Shown here in pieces: positions 1 to 13,374 of a stretch of DNA of 64,000 nucleotides. The notes beneath the pieces were generated by a model, which ran no database searches, was not told where the DNA came from, and saw only the letters and a list, made by a program, of their open reading frames with translations. How positions within the stretch are numbered: position 1 is the first letter of the stretch; each line of letters begins with the position of its first letter. The DNA is taken from NCBI GenBank assembly GCA_032173965.1, contig CM063292.1:603001-667000 (forward strand). The letters are read 5' to 3'. The DNA is from Sitta carolinensis (Eukaryota > Chordata > Aves > Passeriformes > Sittidae). The translations under genes and the position numbers were made by a program.

Positions 1-3000
1 AGCAGTTAGAGCTGTTGCCATAGGAACACTAACAAATACAGGGATAGGTATAATTGTGAATAAAAGGGATGGGGTAAAGGAAGAAAATGGCCTATGCCAA
101 GGACAAAGTTTGGACTCTGTGCTGCTCCAGTGAGAGCTGGGAGCTGCAGAGACCTGGGCAGGCACAGTGTGGGGAGGGGCTGGGGGCCCCTCAGAGCCCT
201 GCACCACCACTGCCCCGGGCAGGGGTCCCTTGACCCCACCATGCCCACCCTCTGCTGCTCCCTCTGGGGAGGAGGAGGCCGTGGATCAGTCCTGCCAGCT
301 CGGGCCCTCCTTCCCCTCCTTCCCCTGCTCTACAAAAATAGAAAGAACACATGTTCCCATTAGTCACTTGCTGGAGGGAAGCTGGGGGGTATGTGCTGAC
401 AGGCACAAAGCTGAGCTCTAATTTGAATGCCATTTGCATATTGCAGGTAGACAAAGTGCAGCTGTATGAAATGCGTGCGTGAGGACGCACAGAGCGAGGC
501 AGCAGCGCTGGCATTTGCCAGGATCCAGCCTTTACCCCATGTGGTCCCTAACACAGGTGCCAGGGCCACTCTGGCTACTAACACCCGGCCTGGCTGGTCT
601 CAGGGAGGCTCTTAATTAAACTCTGCTTGCCAAGAACGCTTTGTATCTGCAGGAGGGAGGACACAGCCGCCCTCATGGGAACACCACACAGAGGGCTTTT
701 CCCTTTGGATAATGCCATTTGCCAGCCCCAACAAGCAGAAGCCATCCCAAGGCAATCTGAACACAATAAGTGTCTTTCACTGCTGTTGACTAAGCTGAAA
801 TTCGTTATTTTCAGGCGTTCAGCGAGGACTAATGAGTGTCTGAGGCTCATCGCGCCGTCCCTCCTCACTGACATCCTCTTGATCTCTAAAAGCTCGGTGA
901 TCTTTGGCTTGAGCATAACCCCGGGGTGTTCAAAGGTTAAGTTTTGGGGATGCAACCAGTGTCTGAGCCAGGCAGGATGGAGCTGCACCAAGGTCATGGC
1001 AAAACACTTCTGGGAGAGGAAGAAAACCCTGACTCCTACAGGTGTCTGTTATTTATTTACCCAGCAATTCCCAGATGATGCACCAGGAGCAGGATGTCTC
1101 ACCAGTGCATCACAGAGCCTCTTCCAACTCCAGCAAGACTAAAGGTCAATAGATGCCAACCCTCTTTATTCAGGGAAATATTGTCGATTTTTAATCAGCA
1201 TTTCTGATTACCTGTTGGTCCACCATGAATCTCCAACACAATATCAAAAAACAATCTTGTCCTCAACACTGGGACATACACAAGGGCATAAATAATGCAC
1301 AAGGAGACACTTGCCTGATTGGAAAGCCTCCTGTCCAGGCAACATCTACTTGGAATTACCTCTCAGTGGATGTTTTTAGCAGAATTTATTAAAAATCATG
1401 TCTCCGCAAGCCACGATGGCTTTGGCTATTATTATTATTAAGGAGTTTTCCAACCATGACAAAGCCAAAAAAGGATGTAACCACCAGCATCCAAAAACCC
1501 AGTGGCAGATAAGAAGCAGAACAGTTGGGAAGATCCTTCAGAAATTCAGACAAGTGTATCTTTGCCACTCTGCAACAGACCTCAGTGCTCTGAGATAAAG
1601 CTATGAACTTCTGGTGTGGAATCAGCAGTGTCAGCCAGAAATCAACTGATCTGAGGGACAGGACAGGGATATTTGCACTGGAGAAGCAGCTGATTAATTG
1701 TAACCGAGGTAAGCGGCCAGATGGACATGGGAGCCTGCAGGGCTGGAGCCTTCTCCTATTCTCCCAGTAAGAAGGAGCTTGCTCCCTTTGTGGCTTTGTT
1801 CTACATCCATCAAAGATAATATTTGACATTTTTTCCCCTGCTAAGGATGTTTTCCTGCCTGGGTTTCACTGAACAACACCCTTCCCCTCCTGCCCAGTGA
1901 CTGAGTGGGAGCTCTGAGCAGGGCCAGGCAGTGTTCCCAGTGTACTGATTACAACATATATGAAATAATACTTTGTACAAGTTCAGAGGGAATAATTAAA
2001 CATTGCTCTCAGCTCTTGCCAGTGACTTTTACAACACTGGGTAATGAGTTATCACATTTTGACCTTTATGTCTAACTCACCTTGGCAACTTGCTGAAAAA
2101 AATTTGACCACCATATAATCAAAAATAAGAGAAAAAGGAAAAGGCAGGCATGGGCACTGCTCCAGCAGGTAGAGATCACAAACACCAGGTATCCATCCAG
2201 GAAGCCACTGAACTACTTCCTAATGTTGGATTTAATAGCAAATTACCAAAGAGACACTCCACATTACTACAATCTGCACATCAAACCAGGCAGAAAGCAA
2301 CCTGCAATTATACAATTAGATTGATACACAAGCTTCCCGCTCGTGTTTATTCCTGCTGCCAATCACGGTGCTTACTGGAAAACAAGGCCTTGGAGCTTCC
2401 AGCCTGCCCTCTGTGCTTGTGCACTTCGAGGGGCTTAACTGAGCACATCTTGTTCTTTCAACACCCAGCCTTAAGATCACACCTCACCCGGGTTCCTGTG
2501 GGCTTACTGAGATCCATCTTTATACCCGGGGCACAATCCACCCCAGCAGCAACTCACTGTGGCAATGGGAGAGGAGGAAAGAATAGACTAGTAAGTGTTT
2601 ACTCTTAGCTGATGGAGGTAGTTCATTGAAACCTAACAAAACCCTTGATTTCAAATGGAAATAATGAAATGGAAATCATTTCACTATGTTGTGGCAACCA
2701 TGAAAGGGGAATGCAGCCAGGAGAAGCCTTGGTATTTGAGCTTGGTGTCCTTATAGTACATTGCCTCTTAATGCCTGAACACTGAGAACATCTCAGGTAC
2801 TTCAGAAATGTCGGCTTGGTGCAGTTCCAGTGCACTGGTGACCCCTGGGGCCCCTGTGATAATTCATTTCCCAGGCTGTCCTCAGGTGTCCCAGCAGTTA
2901 CACTCTGTCCCCGAGCACCAGGCCCCCCCAGGTGCCCATTCCGGCCGGGGGCTGCTCCTCTGCAGAGAGCCTGTGCCCCACCCGGGCTGTCCTGGGCTGT

Positions 3001-3064
3001 GTTCAGCAGCACAGCCAGCTGCCCACACAGAGCCTGCCTCTCCCACAGGGCTGGCATCACACTG
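1..3064. other. Unique noncoding DNA, left edge
   Basis: No coding region, RNA gene or mobile element could be recognised here. The open frames are at most about 170 codons, overlap on both strands and show no domain. A short (ATT)n tract lies near 1425-1440. The segment around 340-560 is listed separately because it is rich in transcription-factor-like words. The rest is mixed GC sequence without visible repeat structure. Confidence 0.6.
340..560. promoter_or_regulatory. Candidate enhancer-like segment with octamer site
   Basis: The segment carries a perfect POU octamer on the minus strand (ATTTGCAT on the plus strand, 432-439), next to further AT-rich homeodomain-like words. It lacks repeats. 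POU-family factors bind ATGCAAAT; that is established. That this segment is a regulatory element is inference from composition only. Confidence 0.25.
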
Positions 3065-3113
3065 TGGCTGCATGAGGAGCCCTCGCTGAGGCAGAGGGTT
3101 CCTCATGCAGCCA
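3065..3113. repeat. Near-perfect inverted repeat (20-bp arms, 9-nt spacer)
   Basis: The left arm 3065-3084 and right arm 3094-3113 are reverse complements at 19 of 20 positions. The only exception is G3079 opposite T3099, which is a G-U wobble in RNA. The spacer is 9 nt (3085-3093). After a small internal loop, three more pairs can form (3060-3062 with 3117-3119), giving a hairpin of about 60 nt. The flanks are unique sequence. It could be a small-RNA precursor, a cruciform-prone palindrome or a local inverted duplication; the sequence does not decide between them. Confidence 0.85.
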
Positions 3114-3119
3114 GCCGTG

Positions 3120-6100
3120 GGCACAGGGCTGTGGGAGTGCACCAGGGCACCCAGGAGCTCGAGCAGAGCATGCAGAGCCTCCCAGCAGACCTGGATGCAC
3201 ACAGCCCGAGCCTGGCAGGGACCAAGGGCTGGCCACCTCCCTGTGATCACAGCTCAGTCCCATCACCTGACACGCACACCCCACATGACTGTTCTGCACA
3301 CTTGGGACATACATGCAAATAAACCATCTCAGAATAATTAGCAAATTACTTTGTTTAGGTGTCAGAGTTTCACTGTGCTTTCCCATCACACTTCCCACAA
3401 AAGAGACCTTCATTTCCCACTAAAGGGGGAGAGATTGTCCTCAAGGCTCCCAGCACTTCACGGCTCAGCGCTCAGTGACTCACACACGTTTTCTGGAGCC
3501 CACATCTCACACTGGGAGGAGATTATTCAGGTGTGGAGGCACAACAGCTCAGAGACCCGAATGGCATCTGCAAGGACTCGGGCACTGACAGGACGCCCCA
3601 AAGCACGAGGTACAACCCCTGTGACTCACCAGCCTGCCCCGGTCCCTCCTTTCCAGCCCGGGGAGCAGTGCTCTCACCCCTCCCTGGGGCACGCCTCACC
3701 GGAGGTGTCTCACTGGGCTCCTGCATCCACACACACCTCCCATGAGCAAACGGCAATTTCTCTGCTCCCTTCCCTCCGAGGCAAGTTCTGCACCTTGGCA
3801 GCAATTCTTTTATAATGCCACAGCACCACTTGGATTTACAAAGGCAGTGACACTACAGACCAGTCTGGGACTCAAAGGAAACCTTTCCCCTCAGGGTCAG
3901 GAAGCCAGCAGAACCTCCAGCTACATTTTCAAAACTACATGGGGATTCACGTGCCTTCTGGTTGTCAAAACAAATAGAGGATTAAACCCAAAGGCAGGGT
4001 CCTGCAGACACTCGTGGGGCTGCAGTAACTCCAGCTCCAGGTCAGAGTGCTCGGGCTCCAGCCCCAGCACCCACAGCTCCTGCCTTTCCAACCCTGCAGC
4101 TGCCTTTGCACTTGCAAAGAAAATCTCCCGTATTTAAGAGGCATTTAGCAGCTGCAAACAACTGGATCAAATTGTGCTCTTCCATTTTTAACATCATTTA
4201 AGGAGAAAGCACTTCCCATCAGCACACAGAGTTCAGCCATGCTGGGGAGGAACAGCACAGCACTAAGAGCAAAGGTAGAAAATGGAGGATGCAGATTATA
4301 AAATTCAGTCACATTTTAAAATTTTCTGCTACAATAATTCACTTTATGTAGAATTAATGTGGCTGATTGAACGTTTGTGCTGTAATTTACTTATAATTAA
4401 CATTTTATGGTGAACAGATTTCACCATCTCCTTCATGCTGTGAACTCCAAGCCATAGGTCAAAAATAGAGATGAAACAGATAAGCACAAAATATTCTCAC
4501 TGAAATATTAATGAGATTTTAATTTACTACTTTAAAAATACATCTTTCATCAATGCCTGTATATCAAATCATTATTTTAATTTTTTTCCACATTGTATTA
4601 AAAATATAATGAACTTTCCGAACTGGTTGAAAGACCCTGAAATATCTTTTGTGAAGAGACAGCTGGGGGAACAAAAAGGTCCAAACACTCGCAGTTATCA
4701 GAAATCTCACACGGGGGTTGGGTGAGAGTCAACTCCAACTGAACACACCACCTTCACCCTCAACCAGCTCGAACAGGGGCTCTCCACTCCCAAACCCTGG
4801 CTCCAGCACAGAGGTCCTGCTCTTCCCACCACGATCTTATTTAAAAGCATAAGGTCAATCTGTAAAAATAATTCAACTGACAGAAACTGCTTCCTGTGTT
4901 TCAACAGGAGTTCTGGTATTCACTGCCGAGCTCTAACAGACGAGGGGCTGCTTTCATCAGCCTTTCCCATCTTTCCTGCCTGTTCTGGCAACATTTGAAA
5001 CCCCCAGGACAAGGCTCTGCTGTTAAGGAAGACAACAAGAGTGGAAGGGAAAATGGTCTGAGAAGGAAGTGGGAAGAAAACTTGTCTAAAATCTCCCACC
5101 CACTCTCCACGTGCGCTTGAAGCCTGCCCAGAGATGACAGACCACATCTGAATAAATTATTGAGTCATCTGCAATTCATCCCATTTCCTATATTCCACAG
5201 CGCTATCAGACAGGCAGCAGAGGACATTCCCGGAACGCTCTGATGACAGAGAATGAAGATATGGGATGACAATGAAAAAGTCAGCAGAAAATCATAAGTC
5301 AATGGGACTATTTTATGCTCTTTACTTCCTAGCCTGCACCAGACCATTCAAACAGCTCATTGGAATTTCAAATGAAAAGCTGAATAATACAGGATTATAA
5401 ATCTGTTACAAACAAACCTAAAACGCATCAAGAGAAATATACATGGAATTTTCCTTCTGAAACTGCTCGGGTTTTTCCTACAGGTTTGTTTGCTGGGAAT
5501 CAGCAGCTATTTGTTTTGAGGGTAAAGCTGCCTTTCTGTATTTTTCTTTCTTTTTAATTTTCTTTTCTTGTTTAGATTGAAGGCCAGTGCCTGCCAGCCC
5601 CTTGATCCCTCCAGAGCTTGAAGAATGGAATCCCTCAGACCCTTTCAGGTTTCTCTATGCAGCCATGGGCTTGCTCCCTTTGTCCTTTCAAGGTATTATG
5701 AGCAAAAATATTAAAATATTTACCTGTGGGAGAAATTTCAAGAGAAACCAGATCCTAGGCAGCATCCCACCACAGAATGAATCCAAACAGGAAGCTGAAT
5801 TTTCATCTGCAGAAAGTAGGGCCCGGGGGAACAGCAATAGGATTTCAGACAGGTCTGGAGCCCCCACCCTCCTGTGACATGGGGGAAGCATGTGAGGCTC
5901 TTTCCAAAATTGTTCTGTGAGACCTGGGGACTGTTCATACAAATATCTCTGCTCATGATCAGAACTGCTCATTAGAAGTTCTTTAAAAAAACCACCCTTA
6001 ATGCTTCCTTTGAAGTAAACAATTCAGAGCATTTGTAACAAACAAACAACCACCAAAATCCGAGATGGGTGAGAGCACTGCTTCTGCAAATGGCAAGGAA

Positions 6101-7662
6101 AAATCCCAAGTTACAAGAAAGTACATATTACTACATTAATTTTCATTGGGTTTTGTTTTTAAAACATTTTTCACTGTCAGAATGAGAAAAAAAAACCCAA
6201 AAAAAACGAAACAAACCAAACAAACACTGAACAACAGGGCAGGGAAAAGCCCCAAAATGCAGCAACTGAACACTGAACCAGGACTTCCCAAAAAAAAAAT
6301 ATAATATGATATTGCAGCAAATAATCCACGGAAAAGTCAGGAAAACTCCAGGGCTCCTCAGAGGCTGCCAGGCAGCAGGATCATGTGCACAGCACCGGGA
6401 CACTGTGCTTTGGGAAGCCAAAGGGGGCAGGGAGAGGAGCTGATGGCTGAGGGTCCCCAGGGCAGAGTGATGCTCTGGGTGCTGGGTGCAGTGACAGAGC
6501 AGGACAACCCAGCTGCCCCAGGGCTGGAGAGGGAGCTGCCAAAGCCAGGAGTTGCTTAAAAAATAAAATCAAAACACTGCAATGAGGTCAAAGTCTTCAG
6601 CCCTTCTATCCCCACCCTGGTGCTGACAGACCACCAAGCTATATGGACTCATCTTTAAAGCATTAATGATGAGAAGCTACTCTGACAGATGGTATTGCTG
6701 CACTTTCTCATTCCCAGCATCTCTGTTATCATCTTCTAGCACACAACATTTTTTTCCAAACATCAACTAGGCTTCTACTCAAATGTTGGGCCAAACCTTG
6801 AGAGAGCGGCGCACAGGCATCTCTGCTTAAGAGAATTTTAGTCTGAAAAATCTGAACGAGAACCTTAAATTCTCAGCATCTCAGAAGCATTAATTAGGAA
6901 GCCCCAAGTTCAGCTGCAGCAGCCATTAATCATGGCTGGGACCCTGGGCTCCTGGCAGAGGGAGCAGCGGTGCCACAGCAGAGTCACAGCCCGGCCACCC
7001 CAGGTCCCGCTCGGGGAGCGGGGACGGCGGCCGGCGAGGAATGAAACCGGCTCGCTGAGCCTTAAGGAAACAGAAATGAAATAAATACACAAATTAACAA
7101 ACACTTCAAAGATAACACAGAAATCTCACCAGTTGCAGCACATGTCCACTCAGTTTCTTTTTTTTTTTTCCTGAGTGCCTTTTCCTTAGTAAAAGCCATC
7201 AAAGATCATTGTGAATTAGTAATAATTTTTTTTTAGCAGCATCGAAGAATTAAAGCAAGAGAGAAAGGGAAGGCATACAAGGGAGAAAAGGAGGGAGAGA
7301 AAGAGAGAGGTTAAGCTCAAAGGCAGAGAGAGCGAAATGGACCAGATTATACAAAATTAAAAAGCAAATACGCACAGACAATTTGTGCCGAGTGATTGCA
7401 AGCAATTACAGTCCGGCTTTTCTGGAGGGAAAATTGGGGAGGGGGGGGAAGGTTATTTCAGCTTAAAAGGAGACTTTATTCATTCCTGATCAGCTTCTCC
7501 TACTATTCTCTCTTTTATTCTCGGATATCAATTTTTAAAAAAATCACCCTTCAGATGTTACATGTCTAACCCTGGGAATCCCACCCCTGGGCAGAGAGGG
7601 AGGATTTCAGCTTCCAATCGGTTCTTTCTATAGCCCTGAAAAAGCAATTTGCTCATAAAGGA

Positions 7663-7665
<3 letters not shown>
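3120..7665. other. Unique noncoding DNA with low-complexity patches
   Basis: No gene was recognised. Visible structure: an AT-rich stretch with TAAT-type words (about 4300-4620), an A-rich low-complexity patch (about 6179-6236), a small CpG-bearing GC-rich patch (about 6940-7045) and a purine-rich patch (about 7256-7312). The stretch near 7320-7430 is unique and could be part of a conserved element, but that cannot be judged from one sequence. Confidence 0.55.
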
Positions 7666-7733
<68 letters not shown>

Positions 7734-7741
7734 AGGGGGGG
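7666..7741. repeat. Poly-A run followed by (AG)n and G run
   Basis: 46 consecutive A (7666-7711) run directly into about 11 AG dinucleotides (to about 7733) and then a G run to 7741. This makes a pure purine tract of about 75 bases on the plus strand. No retrotransposon or retrocopy body was recognised upstream, so it is best called a compound simple repeat. Its length is likely unstable and its exact count may be a sequencing estimate. Confidence 0.95.
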
Positions 7742-9484
7742 GACAGAAAAAAAGAAAAGGAGGGCAAAAAAGGGAAACCACAACAAGGGCACACGTTCCT
7801 CTTGGAGGAGAGCTTCAATTTTACTGTAATTGTCTGAAGAGGAGCTGCTTTGATCTGCAGAAATATGATTATGCTCCAAATGCTGGGCTGCTGATGTCCC
7901 AGCTGGGCTGGACACGGGGCACCGAGGGCCAGGGTCCCCCTCCTGTGCTCTGGAGCTGATTTTGGGGCACTGGAGCACCGCTGGCCCATGGGGCTCAGAG
8001 CCCAGGGATTAGCAGGGCCGGGGCAGCAGAGGGCTTAAGGCAATCTCTGCTGGAGCCTTGGCCTCCTCCAAGCCCTGGAAGAGGCTGCTAGGCCTGCATC
8101 AGAATTCCTGTCTTACAGCACTACCTGTTTTGGTTGGGAATTCCTTCATTTCTACATCACACCTAAATCAGCCCCCAGGCTGGACACACCTCCCTGCCCT
8201 GTGCCACAGCTCTGGGGGGACACAGAAGGACCCAGCAGCTCGAGGCCACCAGGCTGGGTACGAGCAGTCAAAAAGCAAGGGCAATGCCTCAGAAATTTAG
8301 GATTTTCTCTCATCAGCTAACGCTAGCTGACATGTATCAGGATGTCTTCTATGCCCGAGTGTCCTGTGCTGCCATCAGAGGGGCTGGGCGCAGGTGCTCA
8401 CGTGTGGATGCAGCACTCTTTGCACCCTTGCCCTCCTCCATCCCTTTCACTTCAAAGATCTCTAACTTCTGCTAAAATTTCATCCACAAAGCCCAATTTT
8501 GAGGTGAGGCACAGAACAGCATCCAGGCACTGGTGACAGAATACTGGCCAAGTACTACTGCAGCTCACTAAGACCAGAATAAGAATGTTGGTATTTTATC
8601 AAATGAGGAAAGCACTTTACACCTAGAAGTTTGAGATATGTATGATCTTAGAATCTTCCCATTATTATATGTACAAAGATCAGACTTTGTATGAGTAAAG
8701 GTTTCTAAAAATCTCACTTGTACAACTTGGAAGCCTGGTAACTGCCAGTCTGCCTTCACATGGAGAAGTCGATGAAAAATGGTACAAATCATTTATTAAA
8801 GTCTCTAACATCTTTCTGAAATAGTTTGCCTGTAAAATATGCAGCACGCCCAAAATACAGCGAGACGTGGCGTGACACAAACGATTTATTGGCATGAGTC
8901 TGGGCTGAGCCCCGTAAGTCACGCAGGGCCCCCTCCCTGTAAGCACTGCCGTCATCCCAAAGCCATCAATAACACCTTGACTCCACTGCAGCCCAGCAGG
9001 AACTGGCTATCTATCTAACTATAAACATACACTATTTTTCAGTCAAAGAGTAATAGGCAAATAGCTGGATTTCACTCATTTTGTGTTCTCCAGGTAGTAA
9101 AATAGACACATATTTAATGTACATACCCAAAAGTGCAGTGCCAATAAGTAGGGAGAGTCATATATCCCAGTTAGTTTATGGATGGCTGTATTTTATAGCT
9201 CTACTGCTAAAGCTGTATTTGCATGCATCTAAATATAGATAAATATCTGCAAAGCCAGAATCTGCAGACGTGAAATAGAGAACCAGATAAATGCAAGGCA
9301 AGACACACGATAAAAATAGTCCTTATTTCTAGATACAATTATGAACTCTTGACTAAAATTACTACTTGGGTATAGGATGCTGAGGCTGTGCAGTGTCCTC
9401 TCGTGCTGATCCTGGAGGTTGCTGTTGGAGCTATCTCTCTTTTGTTTCATAATTTTGCTAATTGGTCATTAAGAAGCCTCTAAT
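7742..9484. other. Unique noncoding DNA with an octamer site
   Basis: No gene was recognised. A minus-strand octamer (ATTTGCAT on plus, 9217-9224) sits in an AT-rich segment. The stretch around 8680-8970 is unique, moderately CpG-bearing and could be a regulatory element, but no decisive feature is visible. Confidence 0.5.
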
Positions 9485-9670
9485 TCTAATTCTGCCTTTG
9501 CCAGCAACACACTGTGGGTCAGCAAGGAAATTAATCTGCCTCTATACCTCAGTTTCTCCAACTGCAGTACAGGGAAACACAGATCCATCACCAGGTCCTG
9601 CAGGAGTTAATCTGTTAATGTTTGTATCAATCAAGTTGTCAAGTGCTATTTAAGTGCTTATTATTACTCA
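9485..9670 (+). mobile_element. MIR-like (CORE-SINE) fragment
   Basis: The order of words follows the mammalian MIR consensus as I remember it. First comes a TCTGCC..TTGCCAG..TGTGGGTCAGCAAGG block. Next is ATCTGCCTC followed by the diagnostic CCTCAGTTTCTCCA-type box (about 9543-9562). Then an AGTTAATCTGTTAATG-type block, and finally AAGTGCTATTTAAGTGCTTATTATTA near 9640-9666. No poly-A tail or target-site duplication remains, as expected for a very old insertion. MIR-type SINEs predate the split of mammals and reptiles, so a copy in a bird is plausible. It may be preserved because it was co-opted. Confidence 0.65.
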
Positions 9671-12600
9671 TACAATAATTCTCTCCTTCTGGGCTCTGTA
9701 GGCTTGTAAATACCTCTTCCATCACACACGTGAGGTTCTTTTGGGGCAGGGGAGATGGCCTGGGCCATGGGCTGGCCAAGCAGGGCTCTGTGGGTGGATT
9801 CCACACAGCAGGTGCCGCAGAGCACGGCTGACCTGACGCCTGCCCCTCTGCTGGGGACACCTGGTCCCTGCTGTGTCACTCCTGCCAGCTGCCCCTGCTC
9901 TGGGCCAGGGAGCTGCTGGAGCCCGAGGACATGTTCGGATCTTCGGAGTGCCACTACAGACATCTCCTGGCAGGAGGAGCAGCTCTCCCCCGAGGCAGCC
10001 CTCAGGCAAGGGCCTTCACCTCCCTTCAGCCTCCTCTCATCCTCCTCCCACACCCTCTTTTCCAGCCTGCAGGCACAAACTCTGAGGAGCTGTTCTGTTT
10101 ACCCACGGCATCATTTGCTCCGACTGTTCAGGGAGAAACTCCCTTTACTCAGCACGCCTGGCTCTGAAACACCCGGCTGGGAGGTCCTGCTCTGGGGCCA
10201 GCTCCTGCACCTGGGCAGGAGGAAGGACAGACCTTCCTTCTCCCTGGAATCGTGCTCTTTGGAGCATTTGCCAACACCAAAGGCATGCAGCATTCCAGGC
10301 ACATGCCAGCTGGGATTCCTGGAGCCTGCCTGTACTGGGAGCTTCTTTAAAAATATAGCAGCTTCTCATCTAGTCTGCTCACAAAATGAATTCTCTCTAC
10401 TGGCACCAGTGAAGCTAAATACAACTTATAAAATATTGAGCAGATCTTCATATGGAATGCAACTAAAAAAAAGTGACACTTTAATTATTATCTTTATGCT
10501 CCAGAAATATCCCATCAATATGAGGAGCAGATAATTCACAGCCCCTGTTCCAAGCACTGTGCAGCATCAGGAGCTGCTGGTGCCTCATCCATACTGGGCA
10601 CACAAACATCAGTGTATCCGTGCATGCAGCCTGTAGTTATTTATCAATTGTTTATGCAGCACTTAGTTATGAATGTATTTAATTTATAAACATTTATATT
10701 GTAGAGCACAAGACGATAAATTCAGAAGAAAAATATCGACTCATAGAGCACAATCCCCCTGCCTCGTTTAGGCGAGAGCTCTGTCCCTTGTCCAGGGGCC
10801 CTGACCTGGACCTTCCTGCCAGCAATCCCAAACACTTCAGACTTGGGAAGAGCAGTTTCCAGCCAATCTCTTCCCTGGGATGTTTTCCACAGCTCTGCCA
10901 GCCTCTGGAGCTCAGCTCACCCAGTCCTCTGCCCGGGACTGATCCTCGGGGACTCTGGCAGATCCTGGGGCTGCCTACATGTTAGCAAATTACACAACTT
11001 CCAAATTATTTTTGTGTTTTCAAAATAAACTGTTCTGTGTGCAAAACTGCAAGCCCTTCAGTCAAGCACGATAAATAAATAAATGTCTCTGCACAGTTTA
11101 CTGGTTAAAGGGCTCATTTCCCCATTGCCCCAGCACTGACAGCTGCCTAAACCCAAAGTCCATCACTTTTGAAGGAAGACATTTACCAGGAGGGTATTTT
11201 ACCCCTGATTTCTTTTCCTGCCCACTCTTAAGAGTGTTTTCCCAGAAGAGTTTTATTTAAACTCTATTTTTTGTTTAAACATATATTTTTATGTTTTCTC
11301 AATGAGCTGGAACTTGACAGCACAGACCAAGACATGGATGAGTCAACTTCCATCATGTGTCCTTATCTTTCCTTAAAACTAAATATGCATTTTAAACAGA
11401 ATTTTGAGTTAAAATCAACATTTCTAAAAATTTTGATCCCTTTTTCATCCTCTTAAATAGTCTAGACCCAAACCACACCTTGGTTTGAGTCTGAGCTTTC
11501 TGCCCTCAACGTTCTAAAATTATTTGAGTTATTTCTTCTCTGCTAGCAGCTCTGCCAGCTCAGTGTTTGTTCTTCACTTTCAGGGGTATTTTATTTATTT
11601 TCTTCACTTTCAGCTATTGAAAATGGCAAGAACAAATTTATATAATGAGCCTTAATAACAGTTTCTCCATAAAGTTCCCTATTTATCTCCTATTGTAGTG
11701 GTTTAGAAAGCACAAAAATGATGGAAAAATACAGGTATAGTGATAAATCTCTGGGACTGATAGTGAATAATTTAAAACAGCCTTTATCCACGGGGTGATG
11801 CTTGGAACCCTCCTACTCTGTGTGAACCTTTCCCAGTCACTTTGACTCCTCCTTCCGTAACACTCACAGTAGTATCCTACTCACAGGATTTGTCTCCACA
11901 CAGACAAATAAAAGCCTGTTTATTCCAAATCTCTCCCATCTCTTGGCCTGAACCACTTACCCAGTAGCTCTCACCTTTCTCTCCACGTTTGTGATGCCCT
12001 GGATCATTCTGGATAAGCTGCTGGGGGGCACACACGTGGCACGTGCTGCCAGCACACTGCAGGACAGTTCATGTGCCCCCCAGGAAAAGGGGTTCAAAGT
12101 TATTAACAAAGGTTCCTCTGTGGGCAATTCCCTCAGAAACACTACTTTAGCAAATCAGAGACCTTAACCAGCAGGAATGACCCTTTAAGACCTACCCTTA
12201 ACCCTTCCAAGAGCGTGACCAGACCCCTGAGCAGGCTCACCCGGGGCCTCGCTCCAGCCCCACACTCAGCCCCAGGCTCTTGGACAGCACCAGCCACACT
12301 CCACACCAACAAAAGCCATGTCAGCATCTTGCTCTTAACGATTCCTCCATTTTTAAAGGTGGTGAGAAATGACTATCACGAGTGCTGCCTTTGCTCTGAA
12401 GCCCCTGGTGCAGAGAAGATGGAGCCCGCCATTTATTCCCCAGGTTTTTTTATTTACAGACCTATCCACGGGCAGGTCAGAGTCCAGTGGAGCCCTGGCT
12501 CTATCCCCCTTTCCCTCCAGCACTAATTAGCAATGCAATCCCACAAAGAGTGAAGTTGCCCGAAACCTCCCCTCACTCACAATGATTTATGTTCAATTTG

Positions 12601-13187
12601 TACAAATGGAGAAAATGAGATTTCAAATTTCAATGCCATTTCTGCAATGAGGTGATTAAAAGAGAGAGAGGTATTGCGTTCTACTGTATAGAATATTGAT
12701 CCCAGTGCTATTTTCCTTAGCAATAACCATTAGCTCAGTATTATTTGCAAACCTCTAATGTGAACCTGGAGATGTAATTTACATTTGTGCTTTACTTATT
12801 TGCTTTAACAAAACAACACAAAAGCTTTGGGTCTTTCAATCTATCCTTATTGTCAATAAAATTAGCAGTTCATAAAAAAATTAATGTATATGCAAAACCA
12901 TCACTTCCTTGTAAACTGCACCGAGACTGTAAACGTTGCCCAGAACAAAAGGGAGATAAACTATTAAAAGGCTCTGGCCATTAACAAATTGAATCCCGAC
13001 CAAATTAAGAGGAGCTCTCTTTTGTCCCTTTCCTTAATTTCTGGGCCCCCGGGAGCCCAGGAAAGTTTGGGCAGTGTGGGGAGATGTCCCCAGGGAGCGG
13101 GGTGTTGACAGGGGGAGGTGACGGCGACGCTGCCGGAGGCGCCCGGGGCACACGCGGGGACGGGCACCGGCCAGGGGGGCACAGGAT
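9671..13187. other. Unique noncoding DNA
   Basis: No gene or transposon was recognised. An AT-rich stretch (about 10620-10760) and the segment 12580-12800 (TTTGTACAAATGG, GGTGATTAAAAG and similar words) look like possible conserved elements. A short direct duplication of TTCTTCACTTTCAG occurs near 11569 and 11600. The open frames are short and overlapping, with no domain. Confidence 0.5.
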
Positions 13188-13350
13188 GGGCACAGGATGG
13201 GCACAGGATGGGCACAGGACCGGCACAGGACCGGCACAGGATGGGCACAGGATGGGCACAGGATGGGCACAGGACCGGCACAGGACCGGCACAGGATGGG
13301 CACAGGACCGGCACAGGATGGGCACAGGACCGGCACAGGATGGGCAAAGG
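13188..13350. repeat. Minisatellite, 11-bp unit (subarray A)
   Basis: About 15 tandem copies of an 11-bp unit alternate between GGGCACAGGAT and CGGCACAGGAC types. No variant creates a regular stop codon, which explains the several overlapping open frames on both strands. The unit resembles the G-rich core of classical hypervariable minisatellites (GGGCAGGA-like); that resemblance is my observation and does not prove instability. Confidence 0.95.
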
Positions 13351-13374
13351 ATGGGCACCGGGCCAGAGGGGCAC

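Noticed and set aside
340..360. Steroid-receptor-like palindrome AGAACACATGTTCC
   Set aside because: The half-sites are separated by two bases instead of three, so it does not fit the glucocorticoid/androgen consensus.
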